Shown: positions 43,001 to 51,572, numbered from the stretch's first letter. The stretch is DNA of 64,000 nt from an uncultured Eubacteriales bacterium (GCA_900317025.1 ONFG01000007.1:29626-93625), one strand, 5' to 3'. A program made the numbers and translations. Notes: a model not told the origin generated them from the letters alone.

Positions 43001-45352
43001 AAAATAGCAGGCAGCAAACGCTGCCTGTTTTTTACTGTTATTCTTTGGTGAGCCTTGCAAACTTCGCCATGAGCTTCTTCGTGCCGACGGAGTCGAACGC
43101 GATTTCAATGTCTTGTGTGAAACGGAGTCGCCTGCCTTAAAATCGACGCTGCCAACGGGCGCTGCCGCTGTAGGCGAAAACGTTTTGGCGCTCTCGTTGA
43201 GGCGCTTTTTCGGGCGCGGAGTCTCGCCGATCTCGGCTGTCGACTTGACAGAGACGGTCGAGTCGGTCATATCGAGAAACTCGAGCGGGATCTCGTTTAA
43301 GAAGGTCGAAGGGCGGTTGTACTTCGTCGAGCCGTAAAGCAGGCGCTGCTTTGACTTGACCATGCAAAGCTCCTCCTTCGCCCTCGTTATCGCAACGTAG
43401 GCAAGGCGGCGCTCCTCCTCCATCTCCGACTCGTTGTAGATAGCCTGCACACCGGGGAAGATGCCGTCTTCCATTCCGGGGATAAACACAACGGGGAATT
43501 CCAGCCCCTTTGCGCTGTGCATCGTCATGAGGACCACGCTGTCGGAGTCCTCGTCATAGTTGTCGATATCGGTGAGAAGCGAAATCTCCTCCAAAAAGCC
43601 GTAGAGCGTAGCGTCTTCGTTGTCCTCCTCATACTTGACGAGGTTCGATTTAAGCTCCTCTATATCCTGAAGGCGCTGCTCGTAGTCGTCCTTTTCCTTT
43701 TTAAGGAACGCCGGGTAGCCGATGTCTGTAACGATCTTTGCGTACAGCTCGGCAAGCTTCATTGAGCCATCCTCGGCGATCTCCGAGAAGCCGTTTATCA
43801 TATCGACGAAGGCGTGAAGCTTGGAGGAAGCCTTTGAAAGCGCGTCGTACTCCTCGGCGCGGCTGATTATCTCAAAAATGCTCAGCCCCTCCGCCGCAGC
43901 GATATCCATTGCCTTTGCGACGGTCGACTCGCCGATCGAGCGCTTCGGCTTGTTGATGATACGTCTTAGCCTTACGTTGTCGTTGGGATTGTTCACGACC
44001 TGGAGGTAAGCGACCATGTCGCGGATATGCTCTCGGTCGTAGAATCGGTGACCACCGATTATCCTATGAGGGATCCCTTTTCTGATGAACATCTGCTCGA
44101 CGCCGTTACTCTGCGCGTTTACCCTATAAAGCACGGCGTAATCGCTGTAAGCTCTGCCCTTTGCAACTCCGTCGAGGATGGAATCAGCGATAAAAGAGGC
44201 TTCCTCGCGTTCGCTGCGAACGGTATGAAGGCGGATCTTGCCGCCCTGTGAGTTCTCGGTCCAGAGAGTCTTGCCCTTTCGCTCGCGGTTGCAGGCGATA
44301 ACCGCGTTTGCGGCGCTGAGGATCGTCTTGGTGCTGCGGTAGTTCTGCTCGAGGCGGATAACGCAGGCATCTTTGAAGCTGTTTTCAAAAGAGAGGATAT
44401 TCTCGATCGTGGCGCCTCTGAACTTATATATGCTCTGGTCGTCGTCGCCAACTACGCAGATGTTGTTGTACTTCTGTGCGAGCATACTTACAAAGCGGTA
44501 CTGAACGCGGTTTGTATCCTGGTACTCGTCGACCATGATGTAGCGGAACTTGTCCTGATAATACTCGAGGACATCGGGGTTCTTTTCGAACAGCTCGACC
44601 GTTTTGCTCAGAAGGTCGTCAAAGTCCATCGCGTCGGCTTCCTTCAGGCGGTTCTGATAAAGCGCATACGCCTTGGCGATGGAGATGAGCCTGTTGTCGT
44701 CGCCGGCGCTTTTCATATACTCCTCGGGCGAGATCATCGCGTCTTTTGCACCGGAGATCTCGGCGATTATCGACTTATGGGAGAGGATTTTGTCGTCGAG
44801 GTTAAGCGTTTTCTGGCAGTCCTTAATAAGTCTCTTCTGGTCGTCGCTGTCGTAGATAGCGAAGCGGTCGGAGTATCCGAGGCGGTCGCCGAAGCGTCTT
44901 AAAATGCGTGCGCATGTTGAATGGAAGGTCGCAGCCCAAACGCCGCTGGACTGTTCTCCAACGCGCTGTGCGATCCTGTCTTTAAGCTCGCCGGCAGCCT
45001 TGTTCGTAAACGTGATCGCGAGGATATTCCACGGTCTTGCCGGGTTGACCGAGAGACGGCAGCGAAGCGCCTGGTCAAGCTCGCCGCTGCCGTTTGCGAA
45101 CGCCTCGAGGCGCGCAAGCTCGTCGTCGGAAAGGCTGCCGAAAAACTCGTCGGAGTTATATGCGCTGCCAAACTCGATGAGGTTGGCGATACGGTTTACC
45201 AGCACCGTCGTTTTGCCCGAACCTGCTCCCGCAAGTATGAGCAGCGGGCCGTTTACGTGAAAGACGGCTTTTCGCTGCATATCGTTCATTCGCGAAAACT
45301 CGCGTTCGAGCGCTTTTTTTCTAAGTTTTAACAAATACTCTTTTTCTGCCAT
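42926..45352 (-). CDS. pcrA: UvrD/PcrA-type DNA helicase with a frameshifted C-terminus
   Basis: Superfamily 1A 3'-5' helicase for repair and replication-transcription conflicts. The ATG at 45352 begins an 808-residue frame with all helicase motifs: AGAGSGKTT (Walker A), VDEYQDTN (Walker B), GDDDQSIYKFRGA, EQNYRST, and EEERRLAYVAITRAKEEL. The C-terminal domain starts normally, FKAGDSVSHKT, but then reads an unrelated basic/hydrophobic tail. In another frame, rc of 43112-43038 encodes DIEIAFDSVGTKKLMAKFARLTKE and a stop, the expected end of the PcrA Tudor-like domain. The segment between HK and DIEIAF, normally about 20 residues, is missing. The helicase core is whole; the RNA-polymerase-binding tail is probably damaged, or the assembly has a deletion. 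Confidence 0.85.
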   Translation of the reverse strand: MAEKEYLLKLRKKALEREFSRMNDMQRKAVFHVNGPLLILAGAGSGKTTVLVNRIANLIEFGSAYNSDEFFGSLSDDELARLEAFANGSGELDQALRCRLSVNPARPWNILAITFTNKAAGELKDRIAQRVGEQSSGVWAATFHSTCARILRRFGDRLGYSDRFAIYDSDDQKRLIKDCQKTLNLDDKILSHKSIIAEISGAKDAMISPEEYMKSAGDDNRLISIAKAYALYQNRLKEADAMDFDDLLSKTVELFEKNPDVLEYYQDKFRYIMVDEYQDTNRVQYRFVSMLAQKYNNICVVGDDDQSIYKFRGATIENILSFENSFKDACVIRLEQNYRSTKTILSAANAVIACNRERKGKTLWTENSQGGKIRLHTVRSEREEASFIADSILDGVAKGRAYSDYAVLYRVNAQSNGVEQMFIRKGIPHRIIGGHRFYDREHIRDMVAYLQVVNNPNDNVRLRRIINKPKRSIGESTVAKAMDIAAAEGLSIFEIISRAEEYDALSKASSKLHAFVDMINGFSEIAEDGSMKLAELYAKIVTDIGYPAFLKKEKDDYEQRLQDIEELKSNLVKYEEDNEDATLYGFLEEISLLTDIDNYDEDSDSVVLMTMHSAKGLEFPVVFIPGMEDGIFPGVQAIYNESEMEEERRLAYVAITRAKEELCMVKSKQRLLYGSTKYNRPSTFLNEIPLEFLDMTDSTVSVKSTAEIGETPRPKKRLNESAKTFSPTAAAPVGSVDFKAGDSVSHKTLKSRSTPSARRSSWRSLQGSPKNNSKKQAAFAACYFLFCRCLNGFRLFVFFVFNDSLAAP
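43008..43033 (+). terminator. Terminator of the first MATE gene
   Basis: CAGGCAGC-AAAC-GCTGCCTG followed by six T. It lies inside the extended pcrA reading frame, which supports the view that pcrA originally ended earlier, at 43038. Confidence 0.85.
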
Positions 45353-45407
45353 TTAATAATCTATCCCTTTCAAATACAAAGCGTTACGGGCGCTGCCCGA
45401 AGGATCT

Positions 45408-46343
45408 TTACAGATCATTTTTTACTTTCTTAGCTTTTTCAGACTTGCCGTGTGAACTTTTTCCGGGCTTATGAGCGCCCGCCTTCGGCGGATCACCCGA
45501 TGCTAGCTCCTCTTCTGTTTTGAGCGTCGGCATAAACTTCTCCGCAAAGCGGCTCCTGCCCTTAATGTAGAACACGCCAAGGATCGAGAAGACCAACGCG
45601 CCGAGGCAGTTGACCATAAGGTCCTTCATCGTGTCCTTGATTCCGATATCGAGGTAGCCGTCGTATGTAAACGTTTTCGGAACGCCGCCAACGGTGCCGG
45701 AGATCGTGGACTTCACATTTTCGACGATCACCGCCGAATTTGCGCCTGACGGATTTATTACCTTATTCGTCGTGGCGATAGTATTGTATATGAAGTCGCG
45801 CTGCATATCTATATGCAGGAAGTTTTCCATCGAAAACTCGAAGAACTCCCACAAAACGCCGATCGTCATTGAAAAGCAGAACGCCACGAATGCCACGAAG
45901 ATAGGCGACGCGGTAAAGTGGAATTTCGGGTTATTATTGAGGACGTCGATCATCGCGAATCCGATCGCAGCCATCATGAAACCGTTGATCGTATGAAGCA
46001 TCGTATCCCATGAATGGAACATACCGTAAAAATTCTGTATCTCGCCCAATATCTCGGCGGAAAACGCAAACAGCAGAATAACTACCTCCAGAACCGAGGG
46101 CAGCTTGACATTCAGCTGACGGTCCGCAAATGCCGGGATCATAAACAGGATAAGCGTCAGAACGCAAAGCATCGCGTTGTAATAGTTGCCGAGTATCACC
46201 TGATGAAGCAGCGTAAGCAGCACAAGCACACGAAGCACAAGATATGTGATAACGACTCTCCTTGGCCGCCCGCCGACATAATCCACGAACTCGGCTAACA
46301 TTCTCTTAAAAAAGCCGTCGTTCCTCTCCTTCTTTTCAGACAT
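45408..46343 (-). CDS. YjdF/DUF2238-like integral membrane protein
   Basis: 311 residues, about seven TM helices, with the blocks HSWDTMLHTINGFMMAAIGFA and GVLWEFFEFSMENF that mark the YjdF-like family. A hydrophilic, Lys-rich tail of about 40 residues ends the protein. Function unknown. It precedes pcrA on the same strand by 55 bp without an obvious terminator, so co-transcription is possible. Confidence 0.7.
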   Translation of the reverse strand: MSEKKERNDGFFKRMLAEFVDYVGGRPRRVVITYLVLRVLVLLTLLHQVILGNYYNAMLCVLTLILFMIPAFADRQLNVKLPSVLEVVILLFAFSAEILGEIQNFYGMFHSWDTMLHTINGFMMAAIGFAMIDVLNNNPKFHFTASPIFVAFVAFCFSMTIGVLWEFFEFSMENFLHIDMQRDFIYNTIATTNKVINPSGANSAVIVENVKSTISGTVGGVPKTFTYDGYLDIGIKDTMKDLMVNCLGALVFSILGVFYIKGRSRFAEKFMPTLKTEEELASGDPPKAGAHKPGKSSHGKSEKAKKVKNDL

Positions 46344-46442
46344 TTAACCACCTCTCTCAAAATAGGTGCGTCTTAACCACACTTTTTTATTTTATCAAAA
46401 ATCCCCCCATAAGTCAACCGCCGGGCGGCAGGCGCAGCGTGT

Positions 46443-46590
46443 CGCACCCCGCAGGGCACTTCAAACGCCGACCAATCAGTCTGCGCCTTCGGCTTGACTT
46501 CTTGGGGCGTTTTGGGCGCACCCCGCAGGGCACTTCAAACGCCGACCAATCAGTCTACGCCTTCGGCTTGACTTCTTGGGGCGTTTTGGG
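46443..46590. repeat. 74-bp tandem duplication, two units
   Basis: Units 46443-46516 and 46517-46590 are identical except for one base in the middle (CTGCGCC versus CTACGCC). Each unit runs from CGCACCCCGCAGGGCAC to TTCTTGGGGCGTTTTGGG. Non-coding as far as can be seen. Confidence 0.95.
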
Positions 46591-46663
46591 TGCCGCTCAC
46601 AGTTCCGATTTTATGTTTTTGTCAAGCTTAGCAGGTCTGCGCACCGAGAGTTTGCTGCCCACT

Positions 46664-46705
46664 AAAACTATACACTTAGCGCCCAGGCGGGCGCGGGCAA
46701 TAGTG
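46664..46705 (-). repeat. Dispersed hairpin repeat, diverged fragment E
   Basis: GCGCCCAGGCGGGCGCGGGCAATAGTGC corresponds to the hairpin end of copy C (GCGCCC-AAGC-GGGCGC-AGGCAGTACGC), with matching arms and a changed loop. Only the hairpin part is recognisable. Confidence 0.55.
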
Positions 46706-46868
46706 CAGCGGTCATGGAATCATCATGGACAAAGTGAGTGAAACTGGGGTGGATTTTGATTTTTTCCCATATTGACAAATAGTTTTCATTGTATTACAAT
46801 TAATATAGCTATAATTTCATGAGGCTTTTCCGGAATACTGCCGAAAAAAGCCCTAAAAGGAAGAGAAT

Positions 46869-47984
46869 ATGAATATGAAAAGGTATCTTGCGGCGGCTGC
46901 GGCGGCTGCCATGCTGTTGTGCTTTGTCGGCTGTGATTCGATGCAGACGGTCGATATCGACAGCGAAAATCAGGCGTATTCGAGAGTCCTGTACGACGAC
47001 GAATACGTTCCGGAATATGACGAAGAGTATTACGACGACGCAGAGTTTATTTACGAATACGACGGCGAGCCGGAACAGCAGCCCGAGGAAAAAACAGAAC
47101 ACAAGGAAGAGAGCAAACACGAGCAAAAAAACGAGCAGAAAAGCGAAGCGCCAAGCTCGACTCAGAAGGCTTCTTCAAAAAGCAGCTCCGATGAAAACTC
47201 TTCAAACACCTCTTCGAGCGGAAAGGTAAAGATCTCGACCTACAGCGTCTCCGGCAGACGCTCCTCCACCGCCTCAAAGACTTCGTCGTCGGCTTCTTCA
47301 AAGGCCGCGTCGTCTTCCTCAAAAGCTTCGGACAGCGACAAAAAGTCCGGCTCCGACAGCGACATCTCCTCCGACGAGCCATACACCGACACCGAATCGG
47401 TAAAGACCGCCGTTAAAAAGGGCAGCTTCAGCGCGGACGACCTGTCCTACGACACGCGCCGCGACTACCTCGATCTCGGCGACAGCGAGGAGTTCGTAAG
47501 AAAGCTTCTCGGTTCACCAAACAACGACGAAGAGGGCTTTGAAGACACCGAGCAGCCCGACTCGGAAAACACCGACACCGAAGAAGTCTCTCAGCCGCCG
47601 AAGGAGCTTTCACAGATCAAAGGGCTTATCTACGACGACTGCATCGTCACAATGGAGCTTGACGATGAAACACAGACTTACTTTGTTGTGAATATCCTCG
47701 TTCCGTTCGATTCATACTACGAGACCCACAAAGGGATTTTCACCGATTCCACAGTGAGCCGCGTTATAGAGGTCTACGGCGATCCGACCAGAATCACGCT
47801 CTCCGACGGTACGGTCATAACGCCCGGAGACACAGATACAGCAGTAGACAGCGACGCGGAAAGCGCGCCGGAGGAAAGCTATCCCGACGGACTTTACTCA
47901 TACATCATCGGTGACCGCTCGTTCTCGCTCACGATCGAAAACGGCACCGTTTCGCAGATGATCTTCCGCTACGAGGAAGAATAG
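46869..47984 (+). CDS. Unknown lipoprotein with a low-complexity linker
   Basis: 371 residues. Lipoprotein signal with lipobox CFVGC (Cys about 22), an acidic Asp/Glu/Tyr-rich stretch, a long Lys/Glu then Ser/Lys linker with SSKAASS-type units (about 65-165), and a C-terminal domain (about 215-371) of alternating strands (VTMELDDETQTYFVVNILVPF; VSRVIEVYGDPTRITLSDG). I do not recognise the family; the SxVxxVYGxPT pattern recalls small beta-rich lipoproteins. The Ser/Lys linker is like that of the deacetylase near 1.3 kb. GGAAGAG precedes ATG 46869; an ATG two codons on is equally possible. It lies 28 bp before the RadC-like gene. Confidence 0.65.
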   Translation: MNMKRYLAAAAAAAMLLCFVGCDSMQTVDIDSENQAYSRVLYDDEYVPEYDEEYYDDAEFIYEYDGEPEQQPEEKTEHKEESKHEQKNEQKSEAPSSTQKASSKSSSDENSSNTSSSGKVKISTYSVSGRRSSTASKTSSSASSKAASSSSKASDSDKKSGSDSDISSDEPYTDTESVKTAVKKGSFSADDLSYDTRRDYLDLGDSEEFVRKLLGSPNNDEEGFEDTEQPDSENTDTEEVSQPPKELSQIKGLIYDDCIVTMELDDETQTYFVVNILVPFDSYYETHKGIFTDSTVSRVIEVYGDPTRITLSDGTVITPGDTDTAVDSDAESAPEESYPDGLYSYIIGDRSFSLTIENGTVSQMIFRYEEE

Positions 47985-48012
47985 CACAGATATCGGAAGG
48001 GAGTGGCGTACA

Positions 48013-48741
48013 ATGGCAGATTCCGGTCATTCGGGTCACAGGCAGCGAATGCGCAGCAGAGCCGCGAAATACGGCATCGAGTCGCTGGAGGATCACGAGT
48101 TTCTCGAGCTGCTGCTTTTTAATGTGATCCCTCGTCAAAACACCAACCCCATCGCGCACAGCCTTATTGAACGCTTCGGCTCGCTCGGCGGCGTTTTCGA
48201 GGCGTCTTACGACGAGCTGATCGAGGCGGGTCTCAACAAAAGAGCCGCATTCTGGATCGCTCATATGGCAGACTTCTCAGAGCTTTACCGCTCCTATTAC
48301 GTCAGAGAAAACGTTGACAGGAAGGTCATCAAAAAGCGGATTGAGACCTTCGTTAAGGAGACGTGCAAAAAAGCCGAGCCGAGGCTGATATACGTGATCT
48401 CGATCAACTACCGCGGCAGCATCGTTCACATCTGCCACATTCATGAGGAGCGCGATTTCAAAGAAAACGTACGCTTTGTGTGCGAAGCGGCAGCCAAAAA
48501 CAAAGCGTACTATGTAGTGCTTGCTCAGACGTACGATGTGCGTGTTTCGTCGCCCACCGAGTTTGACTGCTGCATGACGAGCCGCTACTATTCGGCGCTT
48601 GCAAAGATCGGCATAGTTCTGCTCGACCGCTACCACGTTACAAGGTTTTCGTGGTGCTCCTACAGGACCGCGGGCGCGTTCTTCACCTCGGTCGACGACT
48701 TTTACGGCAGCCTGTACTACAAGGCTCTTCAAGACGATTGA
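48013..48741 (+). CDS. RadC-like protein with degenerate JAMM motif
   Basis: 242 residues. An N-terminal helix-hairpin-helix region (about 1-85) is followed by a RadC-type MPN/JAB domain (about 110-225). At the place where RadC has the metal site HNHPxG...PSxxD, this protein has AQTYDVRVSSPTEFD, so both metal-binding histidines are gone while the flanking strands, SPTEFD and IGIVLLDRYHVT, align well. It should be inactive as a metalloprotease but may keep a structural or binding role. The intact paralogue is at 59652. GGAAGGGAG precedes the ATG. Confidence 0.8.
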   Translation: MADSGHSGHRQRMRSRAAKYGIESLEDHEFLELLLFNVIPRQNTNPIAHSLIERFGSLGGVFEASYDELIEAGLNKRAAFWIAHMADFSELYRSYYVRENVDRKVIKKRIETFVKETCKKAEPRLIYVISINYRGSIVHICHIHEERDFKENVRFVCEAAAKNKAYYVVLAQTYDVRVSSPTEFDCCMTSRYYSALAKIGIVLLDRYHVTRFSWCSYRTAGAFFTSVDDFYGSLYYKALQDD

Positions 48742-48749
48742 TTATAATA

Positions 48750-48787
48750 AACAGCCCCGTGTTTTATTTTGGCACGGAGCTGTTTGC
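48750..48787 (+). terminator. Terminator of the RadC-like gene
   Basis: AACAGCCCCGTG pairs with CACGGAGCTGTT, with one mismatch, followed by TGCGTTTG. The T-run is poor, so its strength is uncertain. It may also act leftward for rubrerythrin. Confidence 0.55.
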
Positions 48788-48794
48788 GTTTGTA

Positions 48795-49448
48795 TCAGAA
48801 ATTCTCTTGTTTTAGCTGAAAGTATGCCTGCGGATGGGAGCAGACAGGGCAAGTTTCGGGAGCCTTCGTACCGGTCACGATATGACCGCAGTTGCGGCAC
48901 TCCCAGACCTTGACCTCGCTCTTTTCAAAGACCTGCTTCGCCTCCACGCTCTTTAGCAGGGTGCGGTAGCGTTCCTCGTGGCTTTTCTCGATCTCCCCTA
49001 CAGCCCGAAACTTTGCAGCAAGCTCTGGAAACCCCTCCTGCTCGGCTGTTTCGGCAAAACCCGCGTACATATTCGTCCACTCGTAATTTTCTCCGTTGGC
49101 GGCGTTAGTCAGATTCTGAGCCGTGTCGCCTATCCCGCCAAGCTCCTTGAACCAGATCTCGGCGTGTTCCTTTTCGTTGTCCGCCGTCGCTGTGAAGATA
49201 GCGGCGATCTGCTCGAAGCCCTCCTCCTTCGCCTTCGACGCGAAGAAGGTGTATTTATCTCTAGCCTCGGCTTCGTCGGTGAATGCCTTTCTGAGATTCT
49301 TCTCCGTCTGCGTTCCGGTGTACTTCGTGACAGGCGTATCCTCGACCTTTATGCATTTGTCGCTCGCGGCGCCGCACCTCGGGCAGGTCGGCTGCTTCTC
49401 CTGCGAATCGAAGATAAGACTACACTCGCTGCATTTGTATTTTGGCAT
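48795..49448 (-). CDS. rbr: Rubrerythrin with an additional N-terminal zinc-ribbon/rubredoxin-like site
   Basis: Non-heme diiron peroxidase protecting anaerobes from H2O2. 217 residues: an N-terminal CSEC...CPRC knuckle pair (about 5-30), a ferritin-like four-helix domain (about 45-175) with the diiron ligands in [14 protein letters not shown] and [10 protein letters not shown], and the usual C-terminal rubredoxin CRNCGH...CPVCSHP (about 183-210). Classic rubrerythrins of about 190 residues lack the N-terminal site. Monocistronic by position. The C-terminal Fe(Cys)4 site passes electrons to the diiron centre. Confidence 0.92.
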   Translation of the reverse strand: MPKYKCSECSLIFDSQEKQPTCPRCGAASDKCIKVEDTPVTKYTGTQTEKNLRKAFTDEAEARDKYTFFASKAKEEGFEQIAAIFTATADNEKEHAEIWFKELGGIGDTAQNLTNAANGENYEWTNMYAGFAETAEQEGFPELAAKFRAVGEIEKSHEERYRTLLKSVEAKQVFEKSEVKVWECRNCGHIVTGTKAPETCPVCSHPQAYFQLKQENF

Positions 49449-49730
49449 ATGATCCGTCCTTTCGTTTGCATTTCAATGAAAGTATTCCCGGATATGCTAA
49501 ATATATCCGTCGCATTGTTGATATCAGAAAAAGAGAAAATTAATGAAAATTTTTTAATTTTTAATCTAATTTTAATCTTCTTTAAATTTTTATTTAATCT
49601 CGGCGGGGTATCATATAATCACAGCAAGGGAAGCTTCTAAAAATAGTCGCCCGGAGTTCTTGGAAGGTATCTCCGGGGGACAAGCTGTAAAGGACGGTGC
49701 CAACGCACCCGGTTAAGGGAGGTAAAGGAT
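49449..49730. other. Intergenic region and structured leader of the DUF4342 genes
   Basis: 282 bp. The left half is very AT-rich with a perfect rightward -10 TATAAT at 49614-49619 and a poor -35. From about 49625 the leader is GC-rich and folds into CCCGGAG/CTCCGGG (about 49652-49679) and GGTGC-CAAC-GCACC (about 49699-49712) just before AGGGAGG. It matches no riboswitch class I know. Confidence 0.55.
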
Positions 49731-50597
49731 ATGAAAAGCTATGAAATGGTAGAAACATTGAGCAACAAGGCTCATGTAACGCTTGAGCAGGCAAAAGAGG
49801 CGCTCGAAAGATCCAACTGGGACATTCTCGACGCTGCGATCTATATCGAGCGCCAAAAGGCCGAAAACGACGCGCGCCAGGCTCAGGGCGCAGCACCAAA
49901 TTCCGCTTATTACGTAAGCGGCAGACAGACCGGAAACGGCGGCACCTTCGCAACTCCGGGCTTCAACAGAAGCGGTCCGTTCGACCCGAGAACGGATTTC
50001 AACAAGGCAAACGGCGGCGTTTATCAGCCTCAGGGACAGAACTACGTTCCGCCCTACAAGGATTTTCCAAACAGAGGCTTAACTCTCGAAAAGGACGCGC
50101 CTCAGGGTCAGGGCTATGTTCCGCCCTACAAAAATTTCCCGCAGCAGAAGCCTATTCAAAACGAGCCGGTAGGCGAGTTCGTCGGCAAGCTCGCAGGGCT
50201 TCTCGAAAATGTTGTGAACCACATTTTCGGTACGCTCTTCGTTGTAAAGCGCCACAATGCGGTGATACTTGCAGTTCCGCTGCTTATTTTCATCGTTGCA
50301 ATGTTCGGCTTCTGGTGGGCGATCGTTCCGCTTATCGTTCTCGGCGTTGCGTTTGAGTGCAAGTATTCACTCGGCGTTCGCGACAAAGACACGCAGACGG
50401 TCAGCGATTTTATCGACCGCACCGTAAATTCTGCTCTCAACACCGCCGAAAAGGCTAAGGAGAGCATCATGAACGAAACGCAGAACGTAAGAGCTGCTTA
50501 CGAGCAGTCTAAAAAGGATTTTGCGGAGGATTTCAAAAAGGGCAAGGACAGCGTAGCAGTTGACCTCTCAAAGAATGACAGCGAACCGAGGGCTTAA
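49731..50597 (+). CDS. DUF4342 protein with UBA-like N-terminus
   Basis: 288 residues. An N-terminal UBA/TS-N-like helical domain (about 1-42, LEQAKEALERSNWDILDAAIYIE) is followed by a Gln/Gly/Pro-rich linker with a repeated YVPPYKxFP motif. A DUF4342 region follows with two TM helices (about 178-220), then an amphipathic, charged C-terminal helix (about 225-288). Function unknown. RBS GGGAGG. It pairs with a shorter paralogue 43 bp downstream. Confidence 0.75.
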   Translation: MKSYEMVETLSNKAHVTLEQAKEALERSNWDILDAAIYIERQKAENDARQAQGAAPNSAYYVSGRQTGNGGTFATPGFNRSGPFDPRTDFNKANGGVYQPQGQNYVPPYKDFPNRGLTLEKDAPQGQGYVPPYKNFPQQKPIQNEPVGEFVGKLAGLLENVVNHIFGTLFVVKRHNAVILAVPLLIFIVAMFGFWWAIVPLIVLGVAFECKYSLGVRDKDTQTVSDFIDRTVNSALNTAEKAKESIMNETQNVRAAYEQSKKDFAEDFKKGKDSVAVDLSKNDSEPRA

Positions 50598-50640
50598 TAC
50601 TTGGAAGGTATTAACATAGATTATTATGGAAGGTGATATT

Positions 50641-51249
50641 ATGATCAACACTGAGAAGAATACATCGGCAGGTTTCCCCGAGCCGGAAGAGAATAAAATG
50701 ACGACAGAAGAGATGATTCACAAGATCATGGATAAAACAGGCGTTACAAAGGAACAGGCAGCCGAGGCGCTCGACAAGAACGCAGGCGACCTCCTCGATG
50801 CAATGATCTACGTTGAGAGAACATACGGCAAAGCGTCACAGGCGCAGAACGTGCAGAACGTGCAGAACGCGCAGGCAGAGCAAGCCGCTCCGAACCCGCA
50901 GCACGCTCAGGCTCAAAGCGGCGCATACACACCGCCGTACAGCACTTCTCAGCAGCCTCAGTTCGATTTCAGCGCAGCCGCAAAAAAGGCAGGCAACGTG
51001 CTGATCGACAATTCGTTCGTGGTCTTCTGCAAAGGCAAGGAGATTGTGGAGCTTCCGCTTATCGTGCTTCTTGCGACGATCATTCTCAGCTTCAACCTCG
51101 TTCTCCCCGCAGCGATCATTGCAATGTTTTTCGATGTTACCTATAGATTCAAAGGTCCGCAACTTGGCAAGGGACGCTTCAACTTCGTTCTCGATGCCAT
51201 AGCAGGCATGGTAAGGTCTATTAAAGCGTCTTTCTCGGACGTTAACTAA
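50641..51249 (+). CDS. Second DUF4342 protein with UBA-like N-terminus
   Basis: 202 residues, paralogue of the preceding protein. UBA-like domain (about 18-62, KEQAAEALDKNAGDLLDAMIYVE), Gln/Asn/Ala-rich linker with NVQNVQNAQ repeats, DUF4342 core with two TM helices (about 130-170) and a short C-terminus. ATG 50641 is used because GGAAGGTGAT lies before it; an in-frame ATG at 50626 would itself contain that site. The spacer before it repeats CTTGGAAGGTAT from the leader of the first gene. Followed by a terminator. Confidence 0.72.
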   Translation: MINTEKNTSAGFPEPEENKMTTEEMIHKIMDKTGVTKEQAAEALDKNAGDLLDAMIYVERTYGKASQAQNVQNVQNAQAEQAAPNPQHAQAQSGAYTPPYSTSQQPQFDFSAAAKKAGNVLIDNSFVVFCKGKEIVELPLIVLLATIILSFNLVLPAAIIAMFFDVTYRFKGPQLGKGRFNFVLDAIAGMVRSIKASFSDVN

Positions 51250-51267
51250 CATCCATAGCACAAAGCC

Positions 51268-51299
51268 GATCCGGTAAAGCCATTTTACCGGATCGTTCT
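51268..51299 (+). terminator. Terminator after the DUF4342 pair
   Basis: GATCCGGTAAA pairs perfectly with TTTACCGGATC around 5 bases, followed by GTTCTGTT. Confidence 0.8.
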
Positions 51300-51313
51300 G
51301 TTATACGGTCGAC

Positions 51314-51379
51314 GCGCGGAGACCCGGTGAAAAATATGATAAACTAAAACCGCGTACTGCCTGCGGCCGCTTGGCCGCC
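51314..51379 (+). repeat. Dispersed hairpin repeat, copy A (3' part)
   Basis: 66 bp nearly identical to the last 66 bp of copy B: GCGCGGAGACCCGGTGAA, ATATGA-AAACTAAA, GCGTACTGCCTGCGGCC, and the hairpin GCGGCC-GCTT-GGCCGC. The 5' hairpin of the full unit is missing. Confidence 0.85.
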
Positions 51380-51390
51380 GACGTAAGTAT

Positions 51391-51503
51391 AAAACATCAG
51401 CGGACAAAAATGTAAGGCGTATTGGATACGCCGATCCGCGCGGAGACCCGGTGAAAAATATGACAAACTAAATCCGCGTACTGCCTGCGGCCGCTTGGCC
51501 GCC
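51391..51503 (+). repeat. Dispersed hairpin repeat, copy B (full unit)
   Basis: 113 bp. It begins AAAACATCAGCGGAC, has a first hairpin GCGTAT-TGG-ATACGC, a conserved middle (GCGCGGAGACCCGG ... TGACAAACTAAATC), and the terminal hairpin GCGGCC-GCTT-GGCCGC. Inverted full copy at 39893-40004. Confidence 0.85.
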
Positions 51504-51572
51504 CGTGAAAGGCTTGTAAATGTGCGTTTATAAGTGTATAATAAAATAAGACAACATGAAGGAGCGGTGCAT

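Larger units (their letters stand above)
46344..46868. other. Intergenic region with a tandem duplication and repeat fragment
   Basis: 525 bp. It contains a two-unit 74-bp tandem repeat (46443-46590) and a fragment of the dispersed hairpin repeat near 46670-46705. The AT-rich stretch after 46740 probably holds the promoter of the downstream lipoprotein gene. A short rightward open frame over the repeats has no support. Confidence 0.65.
51250..51572. other. Intergenic region made largely of dispersed repeat copies
   Basis: 323 bp: the terminator of the DUF4342 genes, then repeat copy A and copy B in the same orientation, then about 70 bp with the promoter area (TGTGCGTTTATAAGTGTATAAT) and ribosome binding site of the two-component operon. 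Confidence 0.75.

Noticed and set aside
46439-46741. 100-residue open frame over the 74-bp repeat
   Set aside because: Encodes the repeat twice in different frames, no ribosome binding site, no recognisable protein.
49620-49730. Leader of the DUF4342 genes considered as a known riboswitch
   Set aside because: It has hairpins but none of the conserved cores of the c-di-GMP, fluoride, glycine, THF, ZTP or preQ1 classes could be found.
51314-51503. Two copies of a repeat 124 bp apart, considered as a CRISPR array
   Set aside because: Only two units, unit length over 60 bp, and other copies lie elsewhere in both orientations; it is a dispersed hairpin element.
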